A stretch of 64,000 nt of DNA from Nafulsella turpanensis ZLM-10 (GCF_000346615.1 NZ_ANNU01000023.1:1-64000); one strand, 5' to 3'. Shown: positions 1 to 8,927, counted from the first letter of the stretch. Numbers and translations: made by a program. The notes: generated by a model from the sequence alone, not told the origin.

Positions 1-75
1 CTCTTCAGATTTACATTCTTAAATAAATACAATTTACAGGTAAATGTCACCAACTATTTTTGGCATCATTACCAT

Positions 76-111
76 AAAAAAGGAATGCACACTGAAGCGC
101 ATTCCTTTTTT
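76..111. terminator. rho-independent terminator downstream of guaD
   Basis: A GGAATGC / GCATTCC stem with a 10-base loop is flanked by A6 on the left and T6 on the right, so it can end transcripts from either side. It lies about 40 bases beyond the guaD stop codon. Confidence 0.8.
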
Positions 112-149
112 ACTTTTAAAGCCTGCTTGTCTTCTTATTAGCTGTAAGT

Positions 150-620
150 TTAATATAAGGTCTTGTCGTCTTTTGCCTGCCAGCGCCTGAAGGCTTCCAG
201 TGCCTCCTCTGGTAATAACTGCTCCTGTGGTAATTTACGGTTCTTCAGGGGCAATTCAATTTCTTCATAAATAAACTGATCGTCGAATCCTATTTTGGCA
301 GCATCGGCTTTGGTATTACCAAAATATACGCGCTCCGGTCTGGCCCAGTAAATAGCCCCAAGGCACATAGGGCAGGGTTCGCAACTGGTATAAAGCTCAC
401 ATCCCTCCAGCTGAAAAGAGCCGAGTGCCTGACAGGCATTGCGGATAGCAGTAACCTCTGCATGGGCAGTAGGGTCATTAGCCGAAGTAACCATGTTGGT
501 TCCGGTGGCAATTATCTTTCCGTCTTTTACCACCACTGCGGCAAAAGGGCCGCCCTTGCCCGAAGTTACATTTTCGATGGAAAGCCGAATGGCCTCGCGC
601 ATAAAATCTTTCTTTTCCAT
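150..620 (-). CDS. guaD: guanine deaminase (cytidine deaminase-like fold)
   Basis: Zinc-dependent nucleobase deaminase of 156 residues, probably converting guanine to xanthine in purine salvage. The zinc site is visible as His53-Ala-Glu55 (catalytic Glu) and Cys83-Pro-Met-Cys86, the same spacing and numbering as Bacillus subtilis GuaD, which is also 156 residues long; the acidic and aromatic tail ending in Tyr also fits that enzyme. A TadA-type tRNA deaminase is the main alternative, but the long C-terminal tail and the absence of TadA-like basic features favour GuaD. The gene follows pdhB in the same direction, with a terminator hairpin only a few bases before its start codon, so its expression may depend on read-through. 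Cytoplasmic. Confidence 0.85.
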   Translation of the reverse strand: MEKKDFMREAIRLSIENVTSGKGGPFAAVVVKDGKIIATGTNMVTSANDPTAHAEVTAIRNACQALGSFQLEGCELYTSCEPCPMCLGAIYWARPERVYFGNTKADAAKIGFDDQFIYEEIELPLKNRKLPQEQLLPEEALEAFRRWQAKDDKTLY

Positions 621-625
621 AGCAT

Positions 626-650
626 AAAAAAAGCCTCTTTAAGAGGCTTT
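626..650 (-). terminator. terminator between pdhB and guaD
   Basis: An AAAGCCTC / GAGGCTTT stem with a short loop is followed, in the leftward direction, by a run of seven U residues. It sits after the pdhB stop (675) and its T-tract ends about five bases before the guaD start codon, so it could also act as an attenuator or occlude guaD translation. Confidence 0.75.
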
Positions 651-674
651 AAATTTAAAGATTAGTATTCCTAA

Positions 675-1652
675 TTATTTGTACCTGACGCTGCTAACCG
701 CCTCAAGGGTTCTTTGTACATTCGGTAAGATAGCCTCAATAAGTGTTGGAGCATAGGGGAGCGGAACGTCCCTGCTTACCACTCGCTGAACCGGAGCATC
801 CAGGTAATCGAAGGCATATCTCTGAATGTGGAACGCAATTTCAGCAGAAATACAGGCTAATGGCCAGGCTTCCTCAATACACACAATGCGATTGGTCTTT
901 TTAACAGAGGCAACTACTGTGGCAAAATCTATTGGCCGAACAGAGCGAAGGTCAATTACTTCCGCTTTTACCCCATTTTTGGCTAATTCATCGGCAGCTT
1001 CGAGAGCCACTTTCATCATCTTTCCAAAGGAAACAAGAGTTACATCATTTCCTTCTCTTATCACTTTTGCTTTTCCAATTTCTATCAGGTATTCCTCCTC
1101 AGGAACTTCTCCTTTATCGCCATACATGAGCTCCGACTCCATAAAGATAACCGGATCATTATCGCGGATAGAGGTCTTCAGGAGCCCTTTGGCATCGTAA
1201 GGGTTAGAAGGAACGACCACTTTCAAACCGGGGGTATTGGCATACCAGTTCTCGAAGTTCTGGGAGTGTTGAGAGCTGAGCATCCCGGCATTTCCTGTAG
1301 GACCGCGGAATACCATTGGGATATTAAACTGTCCGCCTGACATTGACATCATTTTGGCAGCACTGTTTATTACCTGGTCAATGGCTACGAGGGAAAAGTT
1401 AAAGGTCATGAATTCGATAATAGGCCGGAGGCCATTCATGGCCGCTCCTACTCCTAAACCGGCAAAGCCAAGCTCTGCAATAGGGGTATCGATGACACGT
1501 TCCGGTCCAAACTCATCCAGCATTCCCTGGCTCACTTTGTAAGCGCCATTATATTCAGCCACCTCTTCTCCCATCAGGAAAATTTTCTCATCGCGGCGCA
1601 TTTCTTCGCTCATGGCCTCACGTAAGGCTTCTCTAAACTGTATTTCTCTCAT
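675..1652 (-). CDS. pdhB: pyruvate dehydrogenase E1 component, beta subunit
   Basis: Beta subunit (325 residues) of the thiamine-diphosphate-dependent E1 of the pyruvate dehydrogenase complex, which makes acetyl-CoA from pyruvate. The sequence opens with the typical REALREAMSEEM segment, has the MGEEVAEYNGAYKVSQG and DTPIAELGFAGLGVGAA segments, and ends with the transketolase C-terminal-type domain (VIDLRSVRPID) used for dimer contact. Length is normal for the family. The alpha subunit and E2 are not adjacent; pdhB stands alone here, which is common in Bacteroidota. A 2-oxoisovalerate dehydrogenase beta subunit is a less likely alternative. A terminator follows at 626-650. Confidence 0.92.
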   Translation of the reverse strand: MREIQFREALREAMSEEMRRDEKIFLMGEEVAEYNGAYKVSQGMLDEFGPERVIDTPIAELGFAGLGVGAAMNGLRPIIEFMTFNFSLVAIDQVINSAAKMMSMSGGQFNIPMVFRGPTGNAGMLSSQHSQNFENWYANTPGLKVVVPSNPYDAKGLLKTSIRDNDPVIFMESELMYGDKGEVPEEEYLIEIGKAKVIREGNDVTLVSFGKMMKVALEAADELAKNGVKAEVIDLRSVRPIDFATVVASVKKTNRIVCIEEAWPLACISAEIAFHIQRYAFDYLDAPVQRVVSRDVPLPYAPTLIEAILPNVQRTLEAVSSVRYK

Positions 1653-1735
1653 CTAATTTGTGCTTCGTTAAACAGTTGCAGTAAAAATAGCTATTCGGTG
1701 CCGATTCTGCAATTTTAAAGGCGAAGTAAGTACAT

Positions 1736-1769
1736 AAAAAAAGCCCTTCAAGAAGAAGGGCTTTTAATT
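1736..1769 (-). terminator. terminator downstream of the OmpA/TPR lipoprotein
   Basis: An AAAGCCCTTC / GAAGGGCTTT stem with a five-base loop; the run of A residues on the left gives a U-tract for leftward transcription. It lies just after the stop codon at 1786. Confidence 0.8.
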
Positions 1770-1785
1770 TTACAGAGCTTATTGC

Positions 1786-3579
1786 TTATCTTAATGTATT
1801 TCTGAAACGCTCGTTTTCCTGGAAGTCAGAGAACTCAAGATCCTCAAGCGCAGAACGCTTTAATTCGGGATCAACAGTTACTGCCTGCTGCAGCATGTTG
1901 TAAGCAGCGTCTTCGTTACCTAAACGTGCATTGGCAATGGCCGCTGCATAGTATGCTTTTGCAAGTTGGTTATCCAGCTCAGTTGCTTCTGTAAAGTTGG
2001 TGAGGGCATTGTTATAATCCTCATTCAGCAGGTAAGCAAGGCCCAGGTTGTACAGGTTCTCAGCTGTTTCTTCTGCATTAGAAAGGGTGCTGATAGCTGC
2101 CTCATAGTTACCACGTGCGATTTCCAGAGCGCCTTTTACTCCGGCAAGACCGCGTGCAGTTGCTTCCGTAGCCTCAAAGGTTTCGGCCTGGGTAATGGCT
2201 TCGTAGGCCTTATCAATGTTGCCTTGCAGGTAGTAAGCTACCGCAAGATTGTTGTAAGACTCTGGATTTTCCTGCTGGCGGTTAGCCAGTTCGAATTGGG
2301 TTACAGCATTTTCGATAAACTGGTTACGCTCGGCTTCAGAAGTGGCATTTACTGCTCTTTGCAGATAAACAGCGCCTAAGTTGTTATGCGCAATATAATT
2401 ATCGTTGATTTTAGTAGCAGCAAGGTAAATCTGCTCTTTCTCATCTAAAGAAGGAGTAAGCGTTGCCGCATATGCTAACTCTTCGGCAGATAAAGTATCA
2501 GGAGAAACAGTACCGGCAACAATCTGGCGGGCCAGGGTAGCAATTTCGGCATCTGTTTTCTTTTCTTTTACAGTAAGAATTTCTGCTTTTGCTGTACGAA
2601 GGAGTGGATAAACATCCTTAAATACTTCAGCGTATCCTTCGATCAGGTGGAGTTTATCTTCCTTTTCAGTAAAAGTACCCGGGCCATTCACTATGGCAAG
2701 CATTTTTTGCTTCTGCTCTTCAGGAATTCCGTCATAAGCTTCAAGCGCTACTACGAACGGTTCCCACTCCAGTACTACAGGCTTCAGGATAAAGTTGATA
2801 GAATCAGCAAGTCCTTTATAGTCGTAGCGACGCATGTTGCGGCGGTAGAAGTCTTCAATAACCTTTGCACGATTTTCTGACAGATTTTCGTTTATACGCT
2901 CAGGGCCTTCAGGTGAGTGCGTACCAGTAATGGTTACTGTGCGAGTGATGTTCTTTTCGGCAATAAAGCTTTCTAAAGAATCGCCGCGCTGGCTGCGAAC
3001 CTCGCTTGGGCGAAGGTAAGAACTTCCCTGAGGGAAGAAGAAACCAATAACAGTTGGAATAAGCTCTTCCTGGTTGTTGTAGCCATGGAAAGCATAAGCA
3101 GAATAATAATTATCCTGTACCAGTTCTGAAGTGGTGATGATACCTTCCGCAATTTGCATACGGTCAGTTTCTTTAGTTTTGTTGTTTTTAGGATTACGGG
3201 CAACTCCCATTACTTCCAGTACACCCTGCTTCATTTCAGGCTCATAAGCAAAAGAAATTTCTTCTGTTATTCGAGGCTGCTCTTCGCCGCTGTTCGGGAA
3301 GTCTTCGGCACGGAATACAATATTTTCCAGCTCTACTTCCTGTCCGTTATACACATAAAAAGGCTTGATGATATATTCCTTGCCTTTTTTAAGCATTTTA
3401 ACTGGCAGGTTGGCCGTAAGGGTAAAGGTAACAGAGTCGCCATGCAGCTCCAGTGGACTTGGCTCCACTACCAGCTCCTGCTCATCCGCCATCTTCACCA
3501 TCCGGTTAAGCGAACAACCCGAGAGGGCAAAAAATGCAAATAGGGTTACCGCAAAAACAAGTTTTCTCATTCGCGTCAT
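1786..3579 (-). CDS. lipoprotein with OmpA-like region and C-terminal TPR repeats
   Basis: A 597-residue exported lipoprotein: the N-terminus has a basic start, a hydrophobic segment and a lipobox ending Leu-Ser-Gly-Cys22. Residues about 30-170 form a beta-rich domain. Residues about 185-330 resemble an OmpA-type peptidoglycan-binding fold (ITGTHSPEGPERIN, then LSENRAKVIEDF) interrupted by an insertion of roughly 80 residues before a YPLLRTAKAEI strand. The rest is a series of tetratricopeptide repeats, with clear NLGAVYLQRA, YNNLAVAYYLQGN and LYNLGLAYLLNEDY units. This suggests a periplasmic scaffold anchored to the outer membrane and touching the cell wall. Function is unknown. A second Met (residue 4) could also be the start. 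Confidence 0.75.
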   Translation of the reverse strand: MTRMRKLVFAVTLFAFFALSGCSLNRMVKMADEQELVVEPSPLELHGDSVTFTLTANLPVKMLKKGKEYIIKPFYVYNGQEVELENIVFRAEDFPNSGEEQPRITEEISFAYEPEMKQGVLEVMGVARNPKNNKTKETDRMQIAEGIITTSELVQDNYYSAYAFHGYNNQEELIPTVIGFFFPQGSSYLRPSEVRSQRGDSLESFIAEKNITRTVTITGTHSPEGPERINENLSENRAKVIEDFYRRNMRRYDYKGLADSINFILKPVVLEWEPFVVALEAYDGIPEEQKQKMLAIVNGPGTFTEKEDKLHLIEGYAEVFKDVYPLLRTAKAEILTVKEKKTDAEIATLARQIVAGTVSPDTLSAEELAYAATLTPSLDEKEQIYLAATKINDNYIAHNNLGAVYLQRAVNATSEAERNQFIENAVTQFELANRQQENPESYNNLAVAYYLQGNIDKAYEAITQAETFEATEATARGLAGVKGALEIARGNYEAAISTLSNAEETAENLYNLGLAYLLNEDYNNALTNFTEATELDNQLAKAYYAAAIANARLGNEDAAYNMLQQAVTVDPELKRSALEDLEFSDFQENERFRNTLR

Positions 3580-3672
3580 GATTAAAAGTTTTGGTTGGTC
3601 TTAAGCAATATTAAAATTTGAATTGTGTTGCAATCTTACAAAAATTATCGATAAATTTATTACTGTTGTTGT

Positions 3673-3684
3673 AACTAATTAGTT
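3673..3684. other. 12-bp perfect palindrome in a divergent intergenic region
   Basis: AACTAATTAGTT lies between the divergently transcribed lipoprotein gene (start 3579) and the PspC gene (start 3724). It could be an operator for a dimeric regulator; an AT-rich palindrome of this size can also arise by chance. Confidence 0.3.
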
Positions 3685-3723
3685 CGCCAAAGAGTTTAAA
3701 CCTACAATTCTTATAATTATCAT

Positions 3724-3939
3724 ATGGATAAGCTAATTAAGTTTTTCGAAGTTCAGGCATTCGGTGTTTGTACCCGTTTGGGCGAATATATGGGCTTGTC
3801 TATTAGTAGTATTCGTTTATTCTTCATCTATGCCTCTTTTTTAACTTTTGGCTCACCTGTATTGGTTTACCTTGCTTTAGCTTTTATTATGAATATTCGT
3901 AGAAGTATCCGCCGGCACAGGAATACCATCTGGTACTAA
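3724..3939 (+). CDS. small PspC-domain membrane protein
   Basis: A 71-residue protein consisting of little more than a PspC domain: an amphipathic start, the GVCTRLGEYMGLSISSIRL segment, one or two hydrophobic segments (about residues 28-55) and a basic tail (RRSIRRHRNTIWY). PspC proteins act in phage-shock-type membrane stress responses, but stand-alone short versions are common in Bacteroidota and mostly uncharacterised. No pspA or pspB neighbour is present. Inner membrane location is inferred from the hydrophobic segments. Confidence 0.75.
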   Translation: MDKLIKFFEVQAFGVCTRLGEYMGLSISSIRLFFIYASFLTFGSPVLVYLALAFIMNIRRSIRRHRNTIWY

Positions 3940-3962
3940 AGTGCTTGGGTTTATTTCGAATA

Positions 3963-5015
3963 TTATACTGAAGCGTTTTGTATTTTACCAATGTTCTTCC
4001 TTTTCTCTCCTAATTGACGAAACTTTCTAACCCTCCTAATATAGTAGAGCCATAAAATGGACCCCTTAAAGAGTGGTGCTTTTTCCCCTTTTACTTTCTT
4101 CTCAGTAATTCTCTTCTGTTTCGGACTGAAAAACAATGAGAAAAGTTGCACATGGGCCTTTAACACTGCAGCACCATCTTTTGTTTGTCCCTTTTGTAAA
4201 AAATGAAGAGCGGCGAGCCAATCCAGTATTATCCGTGCAGGTAGTTTCCAGCCAAGGGCACTGTAAGAGCTGTTCTTCATTAGCATCCACAGGCCATTTC
4301 TAAAGTTAAGAAATGTTTTGCGGGGGTTGTTCTTTGGCAATGTGCCGCCCCCAACATGGTAAACGCTGCTCTGCCCGCAGGCATATACCTGGTAGCCTGC
4401 CGTGTGGAGGCGCCAGCAAAGATCTATTTCTTCCATATGGGCAAAAAAACGTTCGTCGAAGCCTCCCATCTGGTGGAAAATTTCTGCCCGAATCAGAAAG
4501 CATGCCCCGCTTGCCCAGAAAACAGGAATATTGCTATTATATTGACCCTCATTCTTTTCAAGCGTATCGAAAATCCTGCCTCGGCAAAACGGGTAGGCAA
4601 GGCTGTCTAAAAAGCCTCCTGCTGCTCCGGCATATTCAAAATAAGCTGGTTTGTGGTACGACAGGATTTTAGGCTGGCAGGCGGCAATTTGCGGGTTGGA
4701 ATCAAGCAACTTTGCCATGGGCTCCAGCCATCCTTCTGTAACTTCGACATCGGAATTCAGGAGTAGGTAATAGTTCGCTTTTATTTGCTGTAACGCCTTA
4801 TTGTACCCTCCAGCAAACCCAAAGTTCTGCTCCAGAATAAGTAGCTCAACCTCCGGGAATTCCTGTGAGAGCACCTCAATAGAATCGTCTGTGGAGGCAT
4901 TATCGGCTACAATTATTCGATGACCGGTACTATAGCGAAGGAGGGAGGGCAGGAACTTTCTTAAATAGTCCCTGCCATTGTAGTTCAGGATAACAATTGC
5001 AATCTTAGGCTGCAT
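3963..5015 (-). CDS. family 2 glycosyltransferase
   Basis: A 350-residue GT-A fold glycosyltransferase. The N-terminus (AIVILNYNGRDYLRKFLPS) is the nucleotide-sugar binding start; VADNASTDDS and LLLNSDVEV carry the acidic metal-binding residues (the latter the DxD-like site near residue 88), and GGFDERFFAHMEEIDLCWR is the acceptor and catalytic segment seen in rhamnosyltransferase-like GT2 enzymes. No membrane segment is obvious; the C-terminal part is basic and may associate with the membrane. The start codon overlaps the stop codon of the YbaB gene by one base, which indicates translational coupling. The sugar and acceptor cannot be told; cell-surface polysaccharide is likely. Confidence 0.85.
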   Translation of the reverse strand: MQPKIAIVILNYNGRDYLRKFLPSLLRYSTGHRIIVADNASTDDSIEVLSQEFPEVELLILEQNFGFAGGYNKALQQIKANYYLLLNSDVEVTEGWLEPMAKLLDSNPQIAACQPKILSYHKPAYFEYAGAAGGFLDSLAYPFCRGRIFDTLEKNEGQYNSNIPVFWASGACFLIRAEIFHQMGGFDERFFAHMEEIDLCWRLHTAGYQVYACGQSSVYHVGGGTLPKNNPRKTFLNFRNGLWMLMKNSSYSALGWKLPARIILDWLAALHFLQKGQTKDGAAVLKAHVQLFSLFFSPKQKRITEKKVKGEKAPLFKGSILWLYYIRRVRKFRQLGEKRKNIGKIQNASV

Positions 5016-5347
5016 TAAAACATTCCTCCAAGGTCCAGGCCAGGTATATTTGGAACGAGCCCTTCTGTATTTTTTCTGATTTCTTCGCGTGCTAATTCTT
5101 CGACCTCCTCGAGTGCTTTATTGGTGGCAGCCACAATAAGGTCCGACATCATATCCAAATCCTCGGGCTTTACCAGATCTTTGTCAATTTCGAGCTTTAC
5201 CAGCTGACGCTTTCCGTTAGCGGTTGCTTTTACCATTCCTGCACCGGCTTCGGCAGTGGCAGTGATGTGAACAAGATTTTCCTGTGCTTCCTTGATCTTG
5301 GCCTGCACCTCCTTCATCTTGCCCATCATTTTCATCATATCAAACAT
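5015..5347 (-). CDS. YbaB/EbfC family nucleoid-associated protein
   Basis: A 110-residue protein of the YbaB/EbfC family, small dimeric DNA-binding proteins associated with the nucleoid. Seen: the Met-rich amphipathic N-terminal helix (MFDMMKMMGKMKEVQAKIKE), the central beta segment with GMVKATANGKRQLVKLEID, and the LVAATNKALEEVEELAREE helix, ending with a Gly/Pro-rich tail. Length is typical. In many bacteria this gene sits beside dnaX and recR; here it is instead directly upstream of, and coupled to, a glycosyltransferase gene. Confidence 0.9.
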   Translation of the reverse strand: MFDMMKMMGKMKEVQAKIKEAQENLVHITATAEAGAGMVKATANGKRQLVKLEIDKDLVKPEDLDMMSDLIVAATNKALEEVEELAREEIRKNTEGLVPNIPGLDLGGMF

Positions 5348-5436
5348 ATCAGTATATTTTAATGGTTTGTGTTCTATTTACTTAACTCGGCCCAAAGGCT
5401 CTTATCTTTTAAAGCCGAAGTTTTCGTTCTCAATGT

Positions 5437-7362
5437 TTATTTTCTGATTAAAAAGACAGCTCCCTGTTCGGTGTGACGGGTTCCGTCGATTGTGGTAACA
5501 ACTGCCTTAAAAATATAGGTACCGGTCGGGAGTTCTTCTCCATTACGGGTCCCGTTCCAACCCAATTCATTATCATTTGTCCGAAAAACCAGCGCTCCCC
5601 AGCGATTATAAATTTGCAGGTCCACCTCCTTCACAAACAGCCCTTCTGCTTTAAAAACATCATTTTGCTCATCGCCGTTTGGGGTAAAGGCGTTAGGGAA
5701 ATATCCCCTCATGGGAATATCGAAAAGATTGGAGCTGCTGGCGGGCAAGCCTGCCTCTAAAGGGGTTGCATAAATCCTGAACTGACTACGGGGCTCGTTT
5801 AAAACCAGCTGAGTAATTTCATGCTGGGTAGAAAGGCCTACAGGGGTGGGATTGGGAGTGCCTCCATCTGGCGGATAAACTTCCAGTACGTAATTCTGCA
5901 CCCCATTGCTGTAGCCGGTATACTCATTCCAACCCAGAAGTAACTCTTCTACAGATACAGAAGTGCTTTGCAGGTAGAGCGCACAAACAGGTTCGCTCAG
6001 TGCCGATTCATTTCCACAGGCATCGATGTAGCTAAAGCGGTAACAGGTATTTTCGCCAGCTGCCGGTAGAGAAATAAATGAAGTGTCAGCTTCATTTACC
6101 AGGCGCTGGTTAGCATCGGTGGTATAAACCATTAGCCTGATATCCTTCTGTCCTGCTATTTCAGGAAGCGAAAACTGCACAGTGGAAGCACCCAGCCATT
6201 GGGAAGCAATGTTTACCGGAGCTGCTAATTGTCGCTGAACTTCATTGGAGACGGGAGTACCTTCCGTTAAACTGCTAATTCCCCCTGTATAATCAAGACG
6301 AATGGCGTATTGATAGGGTAAGCCACAATCGATGAGAGAATCAAGAAAGATTCCGCTCGTAACTGGGGCTAAGGTATCAATTGCCATCCCATTTCTTAGT
6401 ATTATAATTCTTTCAATATTAGCTGTACTGGCCGTGGTAAAGCTCACCTGATTTCCATTGTCGGCAGCCTCTACCTGAAGCCGGGCAGTACAGATTGGTT
6501 CGGAGTAAAGCAGGCCTTCGTCTGTGCAGGAACGATCCGTTTTTATCCGGAAGCAATAAAAGTTTTCTGCGGGATTTAAGTCCGTTATTACAGTTTCTGC
6601 ACCCTCCATTTGAATGGGGTAGGTTTCAAATGGGCCGGTGCCATTTATCTGGTATTCCAGCCTGTACTTTACGTTTCTTTGCAGTGGATAGGTAAGAGTG
6701 ATACTGCTGTCTTGCGAACTGACTGTAACATCTGAAAATTGGGCAGCTTCTACTTCATCATATACCAGAACCTGCTGTGGGTAGGAGGAGTCGCAATTTT
6801 CCATATTGACTCCTTCGCCGGAATAAAAACCTTCAACGATAACAGAGTGGCTGCCGCTTGTGGCATAGGCTAATTCTGCTTCATAGTTATTAGAAGCATT
6901 TAAGATAACAGGCTCGCCGCCTTCGTCTGTGGTAAGCTCAAAATAGTCATACCCGTCGGAATTGGGGATTACCTCCACTTTTACCTTATTATTTCCACAG
7001 CTGTAGGCTTCAAAATATGGACTAACAGGGGCTTTTACTTCAACTTCTAATGAATCGTAAGTAGGATTCCCAAATTCATCACTTGCCAGCATTTTTACGG
7101 TAAAGGTTCCGGTTTCATAATAAGTGTGGCTCAAGGTGGTGGTTATTGGTGAGTACCCTGAAGAATCACCAAATTTTACCTGCTTTACATAATCTTCTGG
7201 GTGTCTTCCAGTATTATAGGTAACTCTCACTTCCAGAGGGATGCATCCTTTGATGTAGTCAATTGTGAAAAATCCATTGTCACTACTTACGCCCTGCCCA
7301 TAGCTCCAACTAGTGGAGCAAAGGAGAATAAGAAAAATGATATAGGTAAAGATACTTTTCAA
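5437..7362 (-). CDS. secreted PKD-type protein with T9SS type B sorting domain
   Basis: A 641-residue exported protein. It has a signal peptide (residues 1-22, ending before QGVSSDNGFF), a PKD-like domain at about 30-110 (typical SHTYYETGTFTVKM segment), then several fibronectin-like beta modules, and at about 560-641 a gliding-motility-associated C-terminal domain: FPNAFTPNGDEQNDVF, LQIYNRWGALVF, GWNGTRNGEELPTGTYIF. In Bacteroidota this C-terminal domain directs export by the type IX secretion system and attachment or release at the cell surface. The cargo part has no enzyme motif that I recognise; an adhesin role is plausible but not shown. Confidence 0.85.
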   Translation of the reverse strand: MKSIFTYIIFLILLCSTSWSYGQGVSSDNGFFTIDYIKGCIPLEVRVTYNTGRHPEDYVKQVKFGDSSGYSPITTTLSHTYYETGTFTVKMLASDEFGNPTYDSLEVEVKAPVSPYFEAYSCGNNKVKVEVIPNSDGYDYFELTTDEGGEPVILNASNNYEAELAYATSGSHSVIVEGFYSGEGVNMENCDSSYPQQVLVYDEVEAAQFSDVTVSSQDSSITLTYPLQRNVKYRLEYQINGTGPFETYPIQMEGAETVITDLNPAENFYCFRIKTDRSCTDEGLLYSEPICTARLQVEAADNGNQVSFTTASTANIERIIILRNGMAIDTLAPVTSGIFLDSLIDCGLPYQYAIRLDYTGGISSLTEGTPVSNEVQRQLAAPVNIASQWLGASTVQFSLPEIAGQKDIRLMVYTTDANQRLVNEADTSFISLPAAGENTCYRFSYIDACGNESALSEPVCALYLQSTSVSVEELLLGWNEYTGYSNGVQNYVLEVYPPDGGTPNPTPVGLSTQHEITQLVLNEPRSQFRIYATPLEAGLPASSSNLFDIPMRGYFPNAFTPNGDEQNDVFKAEGLFVKEVDLQIYNRWGALVFRTNDNELGWNGTRNGEELPTGTYIFKAVVTTIDGTRHTEQGAVFLIRK

Positions 7363-7431
7363 AAAATAAGAGTTTACCTCTGAAAATACGATTTAATCTT
7401 TCACATAGCAAGGAAACAGAAGCTTCTAATT

Positions 7432-8796
7432 TTAAGAAAGTATCTGCTGAATAGCCGCGGGGATATTAACATTTTCCTGCTGCCCGCTCATCATGTTTTT
7501 AAGAGTGATTTCTCCCTTCGCTATTTCTTCCTCGCCCTGCAAAATAACGTAAGGGATGTTCTTTTTATTGGCATATGCCAGCTGCTTCTTCATCTTGGCC
7601 TCTTCAGGGTAAATCTCAGCCCTGATGCCGGCGGCTCTTAATTTACCCAATAACTGCAGTCCCTCAGAAAGAGTTTTTTCGCCAAAGTTGACCAGCATGG
7701 CCTGGGTGGAAACGGTACTCTCTTCCGGAAACAAATTGAGTTCTTCGAGTACATCATACACACGGTCCACCCCAAAGGAAAATCCTACCCCTGACATGCC
7801 AGGTAAACCGAAAACGCCGGTCAGGTCGTCGTAACGCCCGCCGCCGGAGATGCTTCCCATTTGTACCGAAGTGGGTTTTACCTCAAAAATGGCCCCTGTA
7901 TAGTAGGAGAGGCCACGGGCAAGCGTCAGGTCTAGTTCCAGCTTTGGCTGTGCGCCAAAAGCTTTCAGCAGTTCAAAGACTGCCTGTAATTCCTTTACAC
8001 CTTTTAAGCCCGTTGTAGAGCTTTCAAGCAGTTGCTGAAGGGCATCCAGTGAACTGTCTCCTGCTTCCTGCAGCGCCAGGAGGGGTTGTAGTTTTTCGAT
8101 GGCTTCGCCAGAAAATCCTTTTTCGCCCAGCTCCTTAAAGACTCCTTCGTGGCCAATTTTATCGAGCTTATCAATGGCGACACAAAAATCTGCTTCCCTG
8201 CCTGCAGCCCCTATTACTTCTGTAATGCCAGTGAGCACTTTGCGGTTATTAATTTTAATGATATAATCTTTAAGGTTAAGCTTTTCAAAGACTTCGGTAA
8301 TCATTAGTACTATTTCTGCTTCGCATATAAGGGAGTCTGTTCCGATAACATCTGCATCGCACTGGTAAAATTCGCGATAGCGGCCTCTCTGTGGACGATC
8401 GGCCCGCCACACCGGCTGGATTTGGTAGCGCTTGAAGGGAAAGGTGATGTCATTCTGGTTCATAACCACATAACGGGCAAAGGGAACAGTGAGGTCATAC
8501 CGCAGCCCTTTTTCGGCAATCAGTGGGAGTAGTTGTTTGCTTCCTTCCCGATAGTCTGCTTCGCTGGTCTTTTTCAGGAAATCACCTGAATTGAGTATTT
8601 TAAAGAGCAGCTGGTCTCCTTCATCTCCGTACTTGCCGGTAAGGACGGAAAGGTTTTCCATGCTGGGGGTTTCCAGTGGCATATAGCCGAACTTTTCAAA
8701 AGTATGGCGGATAGTATTAAAAATATAGTTCCTGCGGGCCATCTGGAGTGGGCCAAAATCGCGGGTTCCTTTAGGAATAGATGGTTTTTGTGCCAT
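7432..8796 (-). CDS. hisS: histidyl-tRNA synthetase
   Basis: Class II aminoacyl-tRNA synthetase of 454 residues charging tRNA-His. Visible motifs: PSIPKGTRDFGP at the N-terminus, motif 2 region (PVWRADRPQRGRYREFYQCD), the histidine-specific LARGLSYYTGAIFE segment, motif 3 (FSFGVDRVYDVLEE) and a C-terminal anticodon-binding domain. I chose the ATG giving MAQKPSIPKG rather than the start 66 bases upstream, because the extra residues are not family-like and a TATTTTTG -7-like box at 8826-8833 would place the transcript start between the two. Divergent from the small basic protein gene at 8984. Confidence 0.93.
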   Translation of the reverse strand: MAQKPSIPKGTRDFGPLQMARRNYIFNTIRHTFEKFGYMPLETPSMENLSVLTGKYGDEGDQLLFKILNSGDFLKKTSEADYREGSKQLLPLIAEKGLRYDLTVPFARYVVMNQNDITFPFKRYQIQPVWRADRPQRGRYREFYQCDADVIGTDSLICEAEIVLMITEVFEKLNLKDYIIKINNRKVLTGITEVIGAAGREADFCVAIDKLDKIGHEGVFKELGEKGFSGEAIEKLQPLLALQEAGDSSLDALQQLLESSTTGLKGVKELQAVFELLKAFGAQPKLELDLTLARGLSYYTGAIFEVKPTSVQMGSISGGGRYDDLTGVFGLPGMSGVGFSFGVDRVYDVLEELNLFPEESTVSTQAMLVNFGEKTLSEGLQLLGKLRAAGIRAEIYPEEAKMKKQLAYANKKNIPYVILQGEEEIAKGEITLKNMMSGQQENVNIPAAIQQILS

Positions 8797-8825
8797 TGCA
8801 ATTATGCTGCTAAAGTTTGGGATGG

Positions 8826-8833
8826 CAAAAATA
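8826..8833 (-). promoter_or_regulatory. candidate -7 box for hisS
   Basis: Read on the minus strand this is TATTTTTG, matching the Bacteroidota -7 consensus TAnnTTTG, about 30 bases upstream of the chosen hisS ATG. No clear -33 TTTG at normal spacing, so this is a weak call. Confidence 0.4.
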
Positions 8834-8927
8834 ATGGAAATTCTCCAGCCCGAAAGAAGCAAGGAGTATTAATTGCCTTTAAAAATGGGTTTGCCTCCTT
8901 ACATACCCAACTATAATGAAAATTGTT

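Noticed and set aside
8797-8862. Longer hisS start adding 22 residues
   Set aside because: Added residues do not resemble HisS and overlap a -7-like box; the inner ATG gives the normal N-terminus.
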